64,000 nt of DNA from positions 23,956 through 87,955 of the forward strand of contig JAGCUA010000030.1 of NCBI GenBank assembly GCA_017963125.1, in the 5' to 3' direction. How positions within the stretch are numbered: the first letter of the stretch is position 1; every line of letters starts with the position of its first letter. Origin of the DNA: a bacterium. Its GTDB lineage: Bacteria; UBP6; UBA1177. Positions 1 to 8,824 of the stretch are shown one piece after another. The position numbers and the translations under genes are program-made. The notes under the pieces were generated by a model that did no database searches, had not been told where the DNA came from, and worked only from the letters and a program-made list of their open reading frames with translations.

Positions 1-936
1 ATCGTTCCGAAGATCATCCCGCAGGCTCGTGTAGTTGCACAGCTTACCTGGAAACAGGGTTTCAAAACGAAAGCTGAAGCAGACTCCAAAGACGGAGCCG
101 CAATCGACCTCGATATCCACCTTGTAAAGAAGACAAGTATCGAAGCAGCAGGCAACGATGCAATGACAAACAAAGAAGGTCTTCTCGGCACAAGCCAGAG
201 AACGAATGACAACACCTGCGACTTCGCGTTTGATGCATCATGCGAAAAATATTATCGTCATGATGACTGCTCGTTCGGTGACCAGGGAAAAACAGATGAT
301 AAAATCAGCAGCGGCGCAACGATTCAGTGGCACGCTTCGCTCGACTACGATAACACATGGGGCGGCAACAACTACGAAAACCCGGAAACACTCGGTCTTG
401 GTCCGATCGAAGACAAAGACGGCGACGGTGTTCCTGATGTAGCTGTTATTGACGACCAGTATCTCGTTGTTGTCGGCTACGTTGCATGCCAGTCGAAATA
501 CAGCGACGGTTTTGACCGCTGTGATCTGAATTATACCGGTGAAGACAGCGCTTACGAAGTCGATGCTAGAGTCGAAATCCTTCTTGACGGCGAAGATGCT
601 CCGAGAAAGGCTGGTTCTGACCGTCCCGCTGACAGCTATGAATCGACCACCAAAGATTTCAAAATCAAACTCAACGAGTGGAAAGTCATCGCTGACGTAA
701 AATGGAACAACAACTGGAAAGGTCCTGAATCGAACCCGAAATATCCGGGCAACGCATATGTTACGGATAAGGCAAATTCAGAAGAAGGCATCGAAATCGA
801 TCCTGTAAACCATCCGGTATGCACATACGACAACTCTGATGCAGTTCTTATTCCGATCTGGGATGCAGAGACATACAGAAACTACATCACCTATGTCGAT
901 CCTGATACCAGCGTTCAGATAGGAACCTGCAACTAA
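1..936 (+). CDS. Secreted/surface protein, 3' part (5' end outside window)
   Basis: The frame is open from base 1 and ends with TAA at 934-936, so about 311 C-terminal residues are visible; an internal ATG at 163 is not the likely start. Near the visible N-end the protein reads VVAQLTWKQG and then AIDLDIHLVKK. This beta-strand pattern resembles the TW...DVDLHL core of DUF2135-like/Myxobacterial extracellular domains. Further on, DKDGDGVPDVAV looks like a Ca-binding Asp-rich loop. There are several Cys residues, as expected of an exported protein, and few Lys clusters. No catalytic motif is recognised. The start, signal peptide and any anchor lie outside the window, so the family call is tentative, but the reading frame is certain. 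Confidence 0.7.
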   Translation: MVPKIIPQARVVAQLTWKQGFKTKAEADSKDGAAIDLDIHLVKKTSIEAAGNDAMTNKEGLLGTSQRTNDNTCDFAFDASCEKYYRHDDCSFGDQGKTDDKISSGATIQWHASLDYDNTWGGNNYENPETLGLGPIEDKDGDGVPDVAVIDDQYLVVVGYVACQSKYSDGFDRCDLNYTGEDSAYEVDARVEILLDGEDAPRKAGSDRPADSYESTTKDFKIKLNEWKVIADVKWNNNWKGPESNPKYPGNAYVTDKANSEEGIEIDPVNHPVCTYDNSDAVLIPIWDAETYRNYITYVDPDTSVQIGTCN

Positions 937-960
937 TCGGCAGACCGTTTCCTTTTAAAG

Positions 961-986
961 CCGGGCTTTCGAGCCCGGTTTTTTTT
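961..986 (+). terminator. Rho-independent terminator
   Basis: A perfect 7-bp stem, CCGGGCT/AGCCCGG, closes a TTCG tetraloop and is followed by eight T. It lies 24 bases after the stop of the rightward gene, so it ends that transcript. The opposite strand lacks a good T tract after the stem, so it is mainly unidirectional. Confidence 0.93.
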
Positions 987-1054
987 GCTCTGAAAATAAA
1001 ATTTCCGTTTGATCAAAGCGAAACAATGCTTTTGCAGAAAAAAAGGAAAGACAG

Positions 1055-2146
1055 CTATCTGTTGTCGCGGAAAACATCTTCAGGAAGAGACATTTTCATG
1101 TCTGACCACATGAAAGCCTTTTCCATGCACATGTAAAGCGGCGGTTCCGCTTTGAAAAACCGCGAAATGCGTTCATTGAAAGCAGTATAGAACCTGCGGC
1201 GGATAAAAGCTAAATAGCGCAGTTTATTGTCACTGTCAGAGGGGAACATTTCGCCGCGAAGAAGCAGACTCTTCGGATTGCGCTCGATGATCGTTTCGGT
1301 AAGAGCAAGCGTGTGACGGAAGCCTCCCATGCTGATCCATGCGATTTTTTCAGGGTCAAGACGCGAAAAAATGGAATCTATGAGCTGCATATATTCATCA
1401 AAAAGTTCATCCAGCATAAGCACGGGATCAAAGTGTATCGCAACTTTCACCCCTGCAGTCTGAAGCCGCTGCGCTGCGGCCATCCGCTCTTCCAGTGTTG
1501 CCGTTCCGGGCTCTTCACAAGAGCTGAACCGCGGAATATTCACAGAAAATCCAGTGACAATATTGGAATCAGGATAAAGCTCCTTCACTTCAAGCAGACG
1601 TTCGACTTCGGCAGATTTGGTTTTGAACTCGAACTGTACTCTGTCAAAAAGCGAGCGTTTCGACAACTCTCCGATAAAAAATCCGCTTTCGTCAAGAAGA
1701 TGGTCAAGCGCTAAAGAATCGGCCAGTTCCCCTGTTCCGACGCGGAGGAAACGGTTTTCAGAAAGGAAATCTACTATTTCCTCTATAACTTTTTCCTTAT
1801 TCAAAAAAACGGTTATGAAAGGATTGTTGCCGATGTAGTGCTGAAGAATACAGTAGGAGCAGTCATAAGGGCAGCCTGTGACGCTGTTTATCGTGTAGTA
1901 GTTGCAGCAGACAACGCCTTTGCTGCCGGGACATTTTTTGAGGAAACGCCCTTTGTTTTCGGTGAAAAAAAGCACTTTTTTGGCAGTTTTGAAAAGATCT
2001 TCCCCGGGATTCCGCCTGATTTCGTCAAAAAGTTCCTCTTTCGTCATAAATTCAGGCTTCAAACCCAGATTTTCCGCGATTTTATGAGGAAGCTCGGCAT
2101 TTCCGAACTCGGGATCTATCACTATTTTTTTTATTTCAGGCCGCAT
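1055..2146 (-). CDS. Spore-photolyase-like radical SAM protein (SPL family)
   Basis: This 363-aa protein has a CxxxCxxC radical-SAM cluster motif (GCPYDCSYC, about residues 92-100). The order of motifs matches the SPL family: GTGELADSLALD, FEFKTKS, then HFDPVL, ISMGGFR, and RGEMFPSDSDNKLRY near the C-end. Spore photoproduct lyase repairs 5-thyminyl-5,6-dihydrothymine using S-adenosylmethionine. Many non-sporulating bacteria carry SPL-like proteins whose substrate is unknown, so repair activity is inference. The extra CC pair at residues 80-81, just before the cluster, might supply thiol donors. The gene follows mlaD by 13 bases and is probably co-transcribed with the mla genes. No sporulation gene is visible here. 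Confidence 0.75.
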   Translation of the reverse strand: MRPEIKKIVIDPEFGNAELPHKIAENLGLKPEFMTKEELFDEIRRNPGEDLFKTAKKVLFFTENKGRFLKKCPGSKGVVCCNYYTINSVTGCPYDCSYCILQHYIGNNPFITVFLNKEKVIEEIVDFLSENRFLRVGTGELADSLALDHLLDESGFFIGELSKRSLFDRVQFEFKTKSAEVERLLEVKELYPDSNIVTGFSVNIPRFSSCEEPGTATLEERMAAAQRLQTAGVKVAIHFDPVLMLDELFDEYMQLIDSIFSRLDPEKIAWISMGGFRHTLALTETIIERNPKSLLLRGEMFPSDSDNKLRYLAFIRRRFYTAFNERISRFFKAEPPLYMCMEKAFMWSDMKMSLPEDVFRDNR

Positions 2147-2159
2147 TTTTTACCGTTTT

Positions 2160-3659
2160 TTATGGTTTGGGAACGGATGAAACTATGCTTTTGAGGTCAT
2201 CGTCGTCAAATCTTAAGCCCAGACCGAAGTAAAGGTCGCGCTGGCCGTTGATCAGATCCTCGCCACCAGCAGTGATGTAAAGCCAGCTGAAAGGTTCGAT
2301 CGTCCAAAGCAGAGGCCGTGCCAGACCCTGAACACGCAGCTGAGGCGCGCCGCCGCTTGAAAAATCGAAAATTTCTGCCGAAAGTGAAACATATTTCCAC
2401 GGATTGTAGTCGATTCCGAAACCTGCCTTATTCTGGAAAATACCGCCGCGAAGTGCAACCGGCCCGAAGATCCTGCCTATCTGCAGGTTGAATTTCAGCT
2501 TGTCGGAAACGACTGTTTTGTCATCCTCGACGATGTATGTCGTGCCGTCGACATCGGTCGTGTGTGTGGTCACCGTGTGCGAAACGTTGCCGCGCGGATC
2601 ATCGACGACACCGAGCAGATAAAAGCGGTCCTGACGCGGCTGAAGAGTGATGTCGAAATAGGTCTTGAACGAATTGTTGAAGACCATGTAGTTCGAGTGC
2701 GCATCGACGTAAACCTTCATTCCGAGCAGCGTATCGGCGTAATCGGTGAGTTTATCGGAAACTTTGACAATGTCCTCGTAAAGTTTTTCGTCGGTAAGAA
2801 GTTTGCCTACCGTTCCTTCCCCGTTCGCCACTTTTTCGGTTATCTGGTTGACATTTGAAGTGATATCGCGGACATCCTGCATCGCTCCGCGTGAAGCGGC
2901 AAGCTCGTCTGCAATAAGTTTCAGGCTGTTTCTCAGGTCGTCGAGAGTCTGATTTAGCTTCTCGTCCTTGCCGTCTGAAATTTCGGCGATCCTGTCAGTC
3001 ACTTTAAGCGTATTCTCTAATATTTTCGAGAGTTTTTCCATTTCTGAGTCGCTTTTCGCGTTCACTTTCTGCATCACTTCCGACATATCTTTCAAAACCG
3101 ACGAAAGCATCTTCATGCTTCCTTCAACATTCTGCGTCGTATTCTCAGTCGTCCTGACGAGCATATCTATGATTTTATTGAGTTTTTCCTGGTTTTCACG
3201 TTCAAGCACCTTTTCCATCAGAGCGTCGGTTTTTTCCATTATCTCTGAAACCTTACTCATCGCGGCAGACATTCCGGAAGATGTCTTTACATTTTTTATA
3301 TAGTCGTTTTCCTTCAAAAGCGGTGCCGAACTGTCACCCGGCGCAAGAACGAGGACGTTCGTTCCGAGCATACTTTCCATCACTTTTTCAAGCTTTGCGT
3401 TCTCGTAAAGAGGAACTTCCTTCGAGATCTTCAGCGTGAATTTTGCCTTGCCGTTTTCGAGCCCGATTTTGTCAAGTTTTCCGACTACTACACCGGAAAC
3501 AAGGATGTCGCTGTCGCGCAGAAGTCCCATCGCATCGTCAGCAAGCGCGTAGTAGGTCTTCGTGTCGCCTTCAAAAAAATCGGCCGATTTATAGATGTAG
3601 ATTCCGGCGCAGCACGAGCACAAAACAAAGAAAATCACTATTTTAACAGCTCTGTTCAT
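2160..3659 (-). CDS. mlaD: MlaD-family MCE lipid-transport protein
   Basis: This 499-aa protein starts with a single N-terminal membrane helix (residues 5-25), then a MCE domain (about 33-112) with the SDILVSGVVVGKL turn typical of MlaD. Residues 125-290 form a long predicted coiled coil rich in Lys/Glu/Asn heptads. The last about 200 residues are beta-rich with aromatic alternation. It is far longer than E. coli MlaD (183 aa) and belongs to the long MCE proteins of deltaproteobacteria-like organisms. Those are thought to bridge the periplasm and carry phospholipid between membranes. Its start overlaps the mlaF stop by 4 bases (ATGA). The C-terminal strands may contact an outer-membrane partner; this is inference. 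Confidence 0.88.
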   Translation of the reverse strand: MNRAVKIVIFFVLCSCCAGIYIYKSADFFEGDTKTYYALADDAMGLLRDSDILVSGVVVGKLDKIGLENGKAKFTLKISKEVPLYENAKLEKVMESMLGTNVLVLAPGDSSAPLLKENDYIKNVKTSSGMSAAMSKVSEIMEKTDALMEKVLERENQEKLNKIIDMLVRTTENTTQNVEGSMKMLSSVLKDMSEVMQKVNAKSDSEMEKLSKILENTLKVTDRIAEISDGKDEKLNQTLDDLRNSLKLIADELAASRGAMQDVRDITSNVNQITEKVANGEGTVGKLLTDEKLYEDIVKVSDKLTDYADTLLGMKVYVDAHSNYMVFNNSFKTYFDITLQPRQDRFYLLGVVDDPRGNVSHTVTTHTTDVDGTTYIVEDDKTVVSDKLKFNLQIGRIFGPVALRGGIFQNKAGFGIDYNPWKYVSLSAEIFDFSSGGAPQLRVQGLARPLLWTIEPFSWLYITAGGEDLINGQRDLYFGLGLRFDDDDLKSIVSSVPKP

Positions 3660-4420
3660 CTCGTCTCAGCCCCGAATTTTCTGAAAGAATTGGAAATGAA
3701 ATGCCGCAGCACCTCGTGTTCAGAAGCATAAGCCTCGTCGGGTTTTCCGCAGAATTGTATCACGCCGTCATAAAGCAGCGCGATTTTGTCAGCGTGCCTG
3801 AAAACCGAAGCGATGTCGTGGCTTATCACAACGCAGGTCATATTCAACTCTTTGTTAACCATATCTATCAATTCATCAATGCTTTCCGCAAGTATCGGGT
3901 CAAGCCCAGTCGTCGGCTCGTCAAAAAGGACGATCTTCGGCTTTACGGCGATGGCACGCGCCAGGCCGACCCTTTTCCTCATGCCGCCCGAAAGCTCCGA
4001 CGGAAACTTCTTTTCAGTCCCGGGAAGCCCTACCAGCTCGAGCAGTTCCTCAACTCTGGCAGACAGCTCTTTTCCGTTTTTCATGCCGAGCTGCTCGACA
4101 AGCGGAAACTTAATATTATCCTCAACCGACATAAAATCAAAAAGCGCGGCATCCTGGAAAAGATAACCTATATTTTTTCTTATTTCCAGTAGTTCTTCCT
4201 TATTCATCTTCGTAATATCGGAATCGCGGAAAAAAATCTCGCCGGAATCGGGTTTCAGAATGCCGATTATGTTCTTCAGAAGAACGCTTTTGCCCGTTCC
4301 GCTCTTTCCGATAACGGCAGTGATGCGCCCTTCTTCTATATCGAGATCGACTCCGTTAAGGATTTTGTGTTCGCCGAAAGACTTGTAAACGTTGCGGACT
4401 CTTACGATAGCGTTTTCCAT
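3656..4420 (-). CDS. mlaF: MlaF-type ABC transporter ATPase
   Basis: ATP-binding subunit of the Mla phospholipid transporter (254 aa). Visible motifs are Walker A GKSGTGKS (38-45), signature LSGGMRKRVGLARA, Walker B IVLFDEPTTGLDP and the switch His in VISHD. I start it at ATG 4420, giving MENAIVRV, because that ATG shares one base with the mlaE stop (TAATG). A longer in-frame extension to 4564 would run 145 bases into mlaE and encode a Cys/His-rich stretch with no ABC features. It works with MlaE in the inner membrane, powering lipid movement to or from MlaD. Confidence 0.93.
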   Translation of the reverse strand: MENAIVRVRNVYKSFGEHKILNGVDLDIEEGRITAVIGKSGTGKSVLLKNIIGILKPDSGEIFFRDSDITKMNKEELLEIRKNIGYLFQDAALFDFMSVEDNIKFPLVEQLGMKNGKELSARVEELLELVGLPGTEKKFPSELSGGMRKRVGLARAIAVKPKIVLFDEPTTGLDPILAESIDELIDMVNKELNMTCVVISHDIASVFRHADKIALLYDGVIQFCGKPDEAYASEHEVLRHFISNSFRKFGAETR

Positions 4421-5184
4421 TACAAACCAAGAAATCTGATGAACAAAAAAGTCATTATATAGTCGGCAACAAGAATGGCAACCGTCGAGATGACGACTGC
4501 CGCAGTAGTTCTTCTGCCGACACCTTTCGCTCCCCCGCTCGTGTGAAGACCGTGATAACAGCATATAACCGTTACAATGAAACCGAAAACCGCCGCTTTG
4601 ATAAGTCCGGTCCAGATATCGTCGGGATCGACGAAGAAAAACATCGTCTGGTTGTACGCCACTCTGTTCACGCTCATGACATAAGCCGCGACAAAGTATC
4701 CGCCGTAGACTCCGACCGCGTTCGCTATCGCCGTAAGTGCCGGAAAAGCGAGAACTGACGCGAAAATCCGCGGTACAACGAGATATCGCAGAGGGCTCAC
4801 AGCCATAGTTTCCATCGCCGAGATCTGTTCCGTGACCTTCATGCTGCCGATCTCAGCCGTCATTGCAGAACCGTTTTTCGCAATCAGGACGATAGCCGTA
4901 ACGACCGGAGCCAGTTCCCTGCTCATCGCGATAGCAACAGCCGCTCCTGCAAAAGTTTCGGCACGGAAAATATACATGATGTTGATGAGCTGCAACGCCA
5001 GAATCATGCCCGTCGTAAATACCGAAAGAGCAACGATCGGAATCGACTGAAGCCCGATCCTTTCGATATGCTCCGCAATCTGCCCGATACGGTAAGGCGG
5101 CACGAAAAGCCAGCGGCAGCAGTCGCCGAGAAAGCGCATAAAATCACTTAGACTGTGAAAAAATTTATAAAAAAAATCGAACAA
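4420..5184 (-). CDS. mlaE: MlaE-type ABC permease
   Basis: Integral membrane permease with the MlaE signature region (VALSVFTTGMILALQ, then AVTAIVLIAKNGSAMTAEIGSMKVTEQ-type text) and five to six hydrophobic segments. It is the first gene of an mlaE-mlaF-mlaD operon. I choose the TTG at 5184, which has AGAAGG six bases upstream and yields 254 aa, the usual family size. The frame is open back to TTG 5241, but that TTG forms the -35 box (TTGACG) of a good promoter and has no ribosome-binding site. The family role is retrograde or anterograde phospholipid transport for outer-membrane lipid asymmetry. Confidence 0.9.
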   Translation of the reverse strand: MFDFFYKFFHSLSDFMRFLGDCCRWLFVPPYRIGQIAEHIERIGLQSIPIVALSVFTTGMILALQLINIMYIFRAETFAGAAVAIAMSRELAPVVTAIVLIAKNGSAMTAEIGSMKVTEQISAMETMAVSPLRYLVVPRIFASVLAFPALTAIANAVGVYGGYFVAAYVMSVNRVAYNQTMFFFVDPDDIWTGLIKAAVFGFIVTVICCYHGLHTSGGAKGVGRRTTAAVVISTVAILVADYIMTFLFIRFLGL

Positions 5185-5212
5185 TTTCAACCTTCTCAAA
5201 AAAACGGCTGAA

Positions 5213-5241
5213 AAAATAACAGCCAAAACGCGATACGTCAA
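5213..5241 (-). promoter_or_regulatory. Promoter of the mla operon
   Basis: Read leftward: TTGACG, a 17-base spacer, then TATTTT preceded by TG (extended -10). The transcript would start near 5205, about 20 bases before the TTG chosen for mlaE. Its position argues against the upstream TTG as the start codon. Confidence 0.6.
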
Positions 5242-5280
5242 GTAAATGCCGGATCATCAAAGATATGAGATTTAAAAGCC

Positions 5281-6555
5281 TTACGAAATCAGGAATTTTG
5301 AAAAAACTTCGACGATATTAGGATCGAACTGCCTTCCGACATTCTTTTTAAGTTCACTCAAAGCATCTTCCTGCTGTTTTTTTCTGTGGTAAGGTCTGTT
5401 TGAAGTGATTGCGTCGTATGCGTCGGCAACGTGCATTATCCTTGAAGCGAGCGGGATCTTTTCACCTTTCAGCCCCTCCGGATAGCCTGAACCGTCCTGA
5501 TTTTCGTGGTGATAGAGAAGATAATAGGCTATTTTCTCCATTCCGGTGACCTTATTGAGAATGTCGTAACTTCTCTGCGGGTGGGCCTTGACATTCAGCC
5601 ACTCTTCATCAGTAAGTTTGTCGCGCTTGCGGTAAACCGACCTGTTTCCGGCAATTTTGCCGATGTCGTGAAGGAAAGAAGCCCAGCGGATCGTCAGGAT
5701 CTCGCTTTCGTCGAGCTTCATCAGGTAGGCTATCTGCACCGAAAGCTCGGCAACACGCAGAGAGTGGTTGTATTCTGAAGAAGTCAGGTTGTCTGCTACA
5801 GAGGCGACCATTTTGAAAAAGCGGTTGATCGTATCTGTGGAAGAGAGGAAATAATTGTCGGACATCTCTTTTTTGAGTTCCGCCATGTTCGCCTCGACCG
5901 CTTCACTAGTCTTTACCGCTTCAAAAAGAGCTTCGTTCTTTACAAGGTCAATAAAAATTTCGTAAATTCCCGGGTCGAACTCTTCGCCTGAGAATATACC
6001 GAGAAGCGAAATCAGTTCATCCGGATCGTCCGCCGAGTGGACCTGAGAAGCTATATCGACAGCATCTGCCACTCTGATTATCCTCGAACAGAGCGGGATC
6101 TTTTCACCTTTCAGACCTTTAGGAAAACCGGTACCGTCAAAAAACTCGTGATGCGTTCCGACGATTTCACTGATGTTCCTGAAAGTCGGGAAAGTGCCGA
6201 GAATAGTCTCTCCTCTGTGCGGATGGACAAAAATGCGGAAGTTGCTTTTCTGACCGTAGACATCGGGTATCTGCGTCAGAAGGTCGATAACGTGACCTCC
6301 TACCATGACTCCGCCGATATCGTGAAGCAGAGAAGCAAAAAACAACTCTTTCATCGTATTTCTGTCAAGATTCAGCTTTCTGCCGATCCTGCACGCCATG
6401 ATGCAGACTTTCCAACTATGATAAATTTCGCTGCCGGAATTGTCGAGCTCGCACGCTTTGACGAACTCCGAAACAAAGTCGGCAGCGAAAGAAGAAGGAA
6501 AATTAATATCCTGTATAGGCAGTTGTGTAAGTCTTGCCTGCGGGTAAATAGTCAA
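5281..6555 (-). CDS. Tandem HD-GYP domain protein
   Basis: This 424-aa protein has two HD-type hydrolase domains. The first (about 40-190) has LLHDIGG and FFDGTGFPKG. The second (about 240-415) has FLHDIGK, GSGYPEGLKG and HVADAYDAITSNRPY, the canonical HD-GYP cyclic-di-GMP phosphodiesterase set. The second carries the full GYP motif; in the first, GYP is replaced by GFP and the HDIGG variant lacks the following Lys, so it may be regulatory. The start is TTG with GGAGC eight bases upstream, directly after the stop of the receiver gene (TAATTG), implying translational coupling. It is the likely output of the receiver-winged-helix operon. Confidence 0.88.
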   Translation of the reverse strand: MTIYPQARLTQLPIQDINFPSSFAADFVSEFVKACELDNSGSEIYHSWKVCIMACRIGRKLNLDRNTMKELFFASLLHDIGGVMVGGHVIDLLTQIPDVYGQKSNFRIFVHPHRGETILGTFPTFRNISEIVGTHHEFFDGTGFPKGLKGEKIPLCSRIIRVADAVDIASQVHSADDPDELISLLGIFSGEEFDPGIYEIFIDLVKNEALFEAVKTSEAVEANMAELKKEMSDNYFLSSTDTINRFFKMVASVADNLTSSEYNHSLRVAELSVQIAYLMKLDESEILTIRWASFLHDIGKIAGNRSVYRKRDKLTDEEWLNVKAHPQRSYDILNKVTGMEKIAYYLLYHHENQDGSGYPEGLKGEKIPLASRIMHVADAYDAITSNRPYHRKKQQEDALSELKKNVGRQFDPNIVEVFSKFLIS

Positions 6556-6969
6556 TTAAAGTGCTCCAAGCTGTTTAAGAACGCCCTGCCAGCGAACGAG
6601 TTTCTTTTCCGATTCTTCAACGATCGAAACAACGTGTTCGAGGTTGTTGAACGGTTTGAGAAGGAAATCGTTTGCACCGTTTTCAAGAGCTGCAATAACT
6701 CTGTCTGTCGTAGCGTAAGCGCTCATCATAATGATCTGGGTGAGACTGTTTACGTCTTTTATCATGCTGAGAACGGAAAGACCGTCCAGATTCGGCATGG
6801 TGATGTCGATCAGAGCAATGTGAACGAGATTGTTTCTCATGTATTCGATAGCTGCAGCAGGATCGCTGTTCGTGACAACGTTATATCCTTTGTCTTCAAG
6901 AAGTCTGCGGAGGCTGGAAAGAATGCTCTCTTCGTCGTCAATGATAAGAACGTTGATATTTTTGTTCAT
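6556..6969 (-). CDS. Single-domain CheY-like response regulator
   Basis: A 137-aa receiver domain with acidic pair DD 11-12, phosphoacceptor D55 (IALIDITMP), a Ser/Thr switch region (MMSAYA) and the conserved Lys in LLKPF. The C-end adds about 15 residues without an output domain. ATG 6969 is preceded by GGAGG; an in-frame TTG at 6981 sits on the ribosome-binding site itself and is rejected. It lies between a winged-helix gene (15 bases upstream) and the tandem HD-GYP gene, so phosphorylation may control c-di-GMP turnover through that partner. No histidine kinase is in the window. Confidence 0.92.
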   Translation of the reverse strand: MNKNINVLIIDDEESILSSLRRLLEDKGYNVVTNSDPAAAIEYMRNNLVHIALIDITMPNLDGLSVLSMIKDVNSLTQIIMMSAYATTDRVIAALENGANDFLLKPFNNLEHVVSIVEESEKKLVRWQGVLKQLGAL

Positions 6970-6984
6970 AATTACCTCCAAACC

Positions 6985-7569
6985 TTAGAAGTTAAAGAAA
7001 GTTTTAACGACATTTCTGGAATCGAGCATCTTTACGATCGATTTGTAGTTGTTCCAGAAATAAATCTTTTCAGCGTAATCGGTAACCGATTTTTCGTTAA
7101 GAGTTATCGTGTCGATAACTTTGACAACAACTCTGAAACCGGTCTTCTCGTAGATGTAGTCGCCAAGATCTTTTACCGGGAAGGAGTGAGCAAGCACTGT
7201 AAGAACGACGCTGCTTCTGAGGTATGAAACAAATCCTGCAAGTGTTTTCGGAGCGAATTCCTCGATGAAAGCCGAAGCGCACTTCATGATTTTGTTGATA
7301 GTCTTTTCTTCTTCCTTGAAAAGAGTGGTGATAGGTTCGTAAAGGAAATGTTTGTCGTTGAGATTGTAATGATAAGCATTGCCTACCTGTTCTCTCAGAA
7401 CAAGCCCCGTTTCTATAAGGAAATCGAGAGCTTTTTTGTTCGAGTTCGGGTTTGTGCTGCTAAGAACAGCGATTTTTCTTCCTGTGTAATTCTGTCTATT
7501 GACGAGAATTCTGATAATGTCTACTTTCGCTCTTGAACCGAGCAGGTAAGAAAGCGGTAAATAAGTCAT
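6985..7569 (-). CDS. Winged-helix DNA-binding protein
   Basis: A 194-aa protein. Its first about 75 residues look like a winged helix of the ArsR/MarR-like class (SRAKVDIIRILVNR, a helix-turn-helix around KIAVLSSTNPNSNKKALDFL, then a wing ending HYNLN). The rest is alpha/beta with SYLRSSVVLTVLA and KSVTDYAEKIYFW. This resembles the layout of regulators with a nucleotidyltransferase-like C-terminal part, but I see no catalytic GS..D motif. It starts at ATG with AGGAGGT just upstream and is the first gene of the three-gene operon with the receiver and HD-GYP genes. The ligand or target is unknown. Confidence 0.7.
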   Translation of the reverse strand: MTYLPLSYLLGSRAKVDIIRILVNRQNYTGRKIAVLSSTNPNSNKKALDFLIETGLVLREQVGNAYHYNLNDKHFLYEPITTLFKEEEKTINKIMKCASAFIEEFAPKTLAGFVSYLRSSVVLTVLAHSFPVKDLGDYIYEKTGFRVVVKVIDTITLNEKSVTDYAEKIYFWNNYKSIVKMLDSRNVVKTFFNF

Positions 7570-7625
7570 AATGACCTCCTGTTAAAAAAATGACTCTTAA
7601 GTTAAAGAACCTTTAAAAACACAAA

Positions 7626-7653
7626 ATTGTAGAGGCACAAATTTCAAAGTCAA
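7626..7653 (-). promoter_or_regulatory. Sigma-70-type promoter of the regulator operon
   Basis: Read leftward: TTGACT, 16 bases, TACAAT. It is about 55 bases upstream of the winged-helix gene. The rest of 7570-7764 is A/T-rich with no other feature I can support. Confidence 0.72.
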
Positions 7654-7764
7654 CAAAAAAAATAAACAAAAAACCGCGATTTTCAAAAATAAATAAAACA
7701 AAAAATTTTTTCAGACAAAAAAATGTATAAAAAAGCATTACACTGACAAACAGGAATGGAAATT

Positions 7765-8805
7765 TCAGAGGATCAGCATCGAATCGCCGTATGAATAGAA
7801 ACGGTATCTGTTTGCAACAGCCTCTTTATATGCATTCATAACAAATTCCCGTCCGGCGAATGCAGATATCATCATAAGAAGAGTGCTGCACGGAAGGTGA
7901 AAGTTCGTAAGTATGCGGTCGGTGAAGCGGAATTCGTATCCCGGATAAATAAAGATCCCTGTCTCTTTGTCGCAAGGTTCGATGATATTTTTTGCAACCG
8001 CCGCGCTTTCAAGAGCCCTGACAGTCGTAGTACCGACGGCAAGGATCTTTCTTCCTGCCGCTTTGTCGGCATTGAGCCGTGCCGCAGTCGCTTCATCGAT
8101 CACAAAATGTTCCTTGTGCATAGTGTGTTCCTCGACTTTTTCGCTTTTTACAGGAAGAAACGTTCCCAAACCGACATCAAGAACGACATTTTCAACGTGC
8201 CCGCCGGTGATTTCACGGATTTTTCCGATTATCTCTTTACTGAAATGAAGCCCGGCAGTGGGAGCCGCGACAGAACCCGCAGTTTCGGCATAAACCGTCT
8301 GATACTTCTCTTTGTCGTCAGGTCTGCTGTGCTTTTCGTTGCGTCTTTTCAAAATATACGGCGGAAGCGGGATGTCACCGAATTTGTCGAGGTACGCAAG
8401 AAGTTTGTCTGCATCAAGCGAAAATCTGACTTCCGCAAACTGCTCGCTTCTCGATACAAGTTCCGCAGTAAGCCCGTTTTCGAAATAGACGACTTCGCCT
8501 TTGTCAATGTGTTTCGAACACTTGACCATGACCTGCCAGAGTCCGTTCTGAAGCGCTTTGAGCAGCAGGAATTCGACTCTTCCGCCGCTTGCCCTCTGCC
8601 CGAAAATACGCGCCGGAATGACTTTGGTAGAGTTAAAGACAACAGTCGTCATATCGTCGATATAATCAGTTATCAAGCTGAAATCAGAGTGCGTTACAGA
8701 ATTTCTGCTTCTGTCAAGAACCATCATTTTTCCGGTTCCTCGCGCCGCAGGATCGTCCGCGATCAGCTCTTCGGGAAGTTCGTAGTTGAAAATTTCAGTA
8801 TCCAT
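7765..8805 (-). CDS. queA: S-adenosylmethionine:tRNA ribosyltransferase-isomerase
   Basis: This 346-aa protein has the normal QueA length and motifs along its whole length: FNYELPEELIA at the start, FNSTKVIPARI, AAPTAGLHF, GTFLPVK, and LTNFHLPCSTLLMM followed by RFYSYGDSMLI at the end. It transfers and isomerises the ribosyl part of AdoMet to make epoxyqueuosine at tRNA wobble position 34. AAGGCGG precedes the ATG. It follows the DUF58 gene by 19 bases on the same strand and may be transcribed with it. Other queuosine genes are not in the window, so precursor salvage or synthesis elsewhere is assumed. Confidence 0.96.
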   Translation of the reverse strand: MDTEIFNYELPEELIADDPAARGTGKMMVLDRSRNSVTHSDFSLITDYIDDMTTVVFNSTKVIPARIFGQRASGGRVEFLLLKALQNGLWQVMVKCSKHIDKGEVVYFENGLTAELVSRSEQFAEVRFSLDADKLLAYLDKFGDIPLPPYILKRRNEKHSRPDDKEKYQTVYAETAGSVAAPTAGLHFSKEIIGKIREITGGHVENVVLDVGLGTFLPVKSEKVEEHTMHKEHFVIDEATAARLNADKAAGRKILAVGTTTVRALESAAVAKNIIEPCDKETGIFIYPGYEFRFTDRILTNFHLPCSTLLMMISAFAGREFVMNAYKEAVANRYRFYSYGDSMLIL

Positions 8806-8824
8806 TTTTCCGCCTTAAATAAAG

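Noticed and set aside
4421..4564. N-terminal extension of MlaF to a Met at 4564
   Set aside because: It runs into mlaE, encodes Cys/His-rich text without ABC features, and the TAATG junction at 4420 gives a normal-length protein.
6037..7227. A 396-codon open frame on the plus strand over the regulator genes
   Set aside because: It lies antisense to three well-supported genes, has no family features and no ribosome-binding site; similar long antisense frames here come from codon bias.
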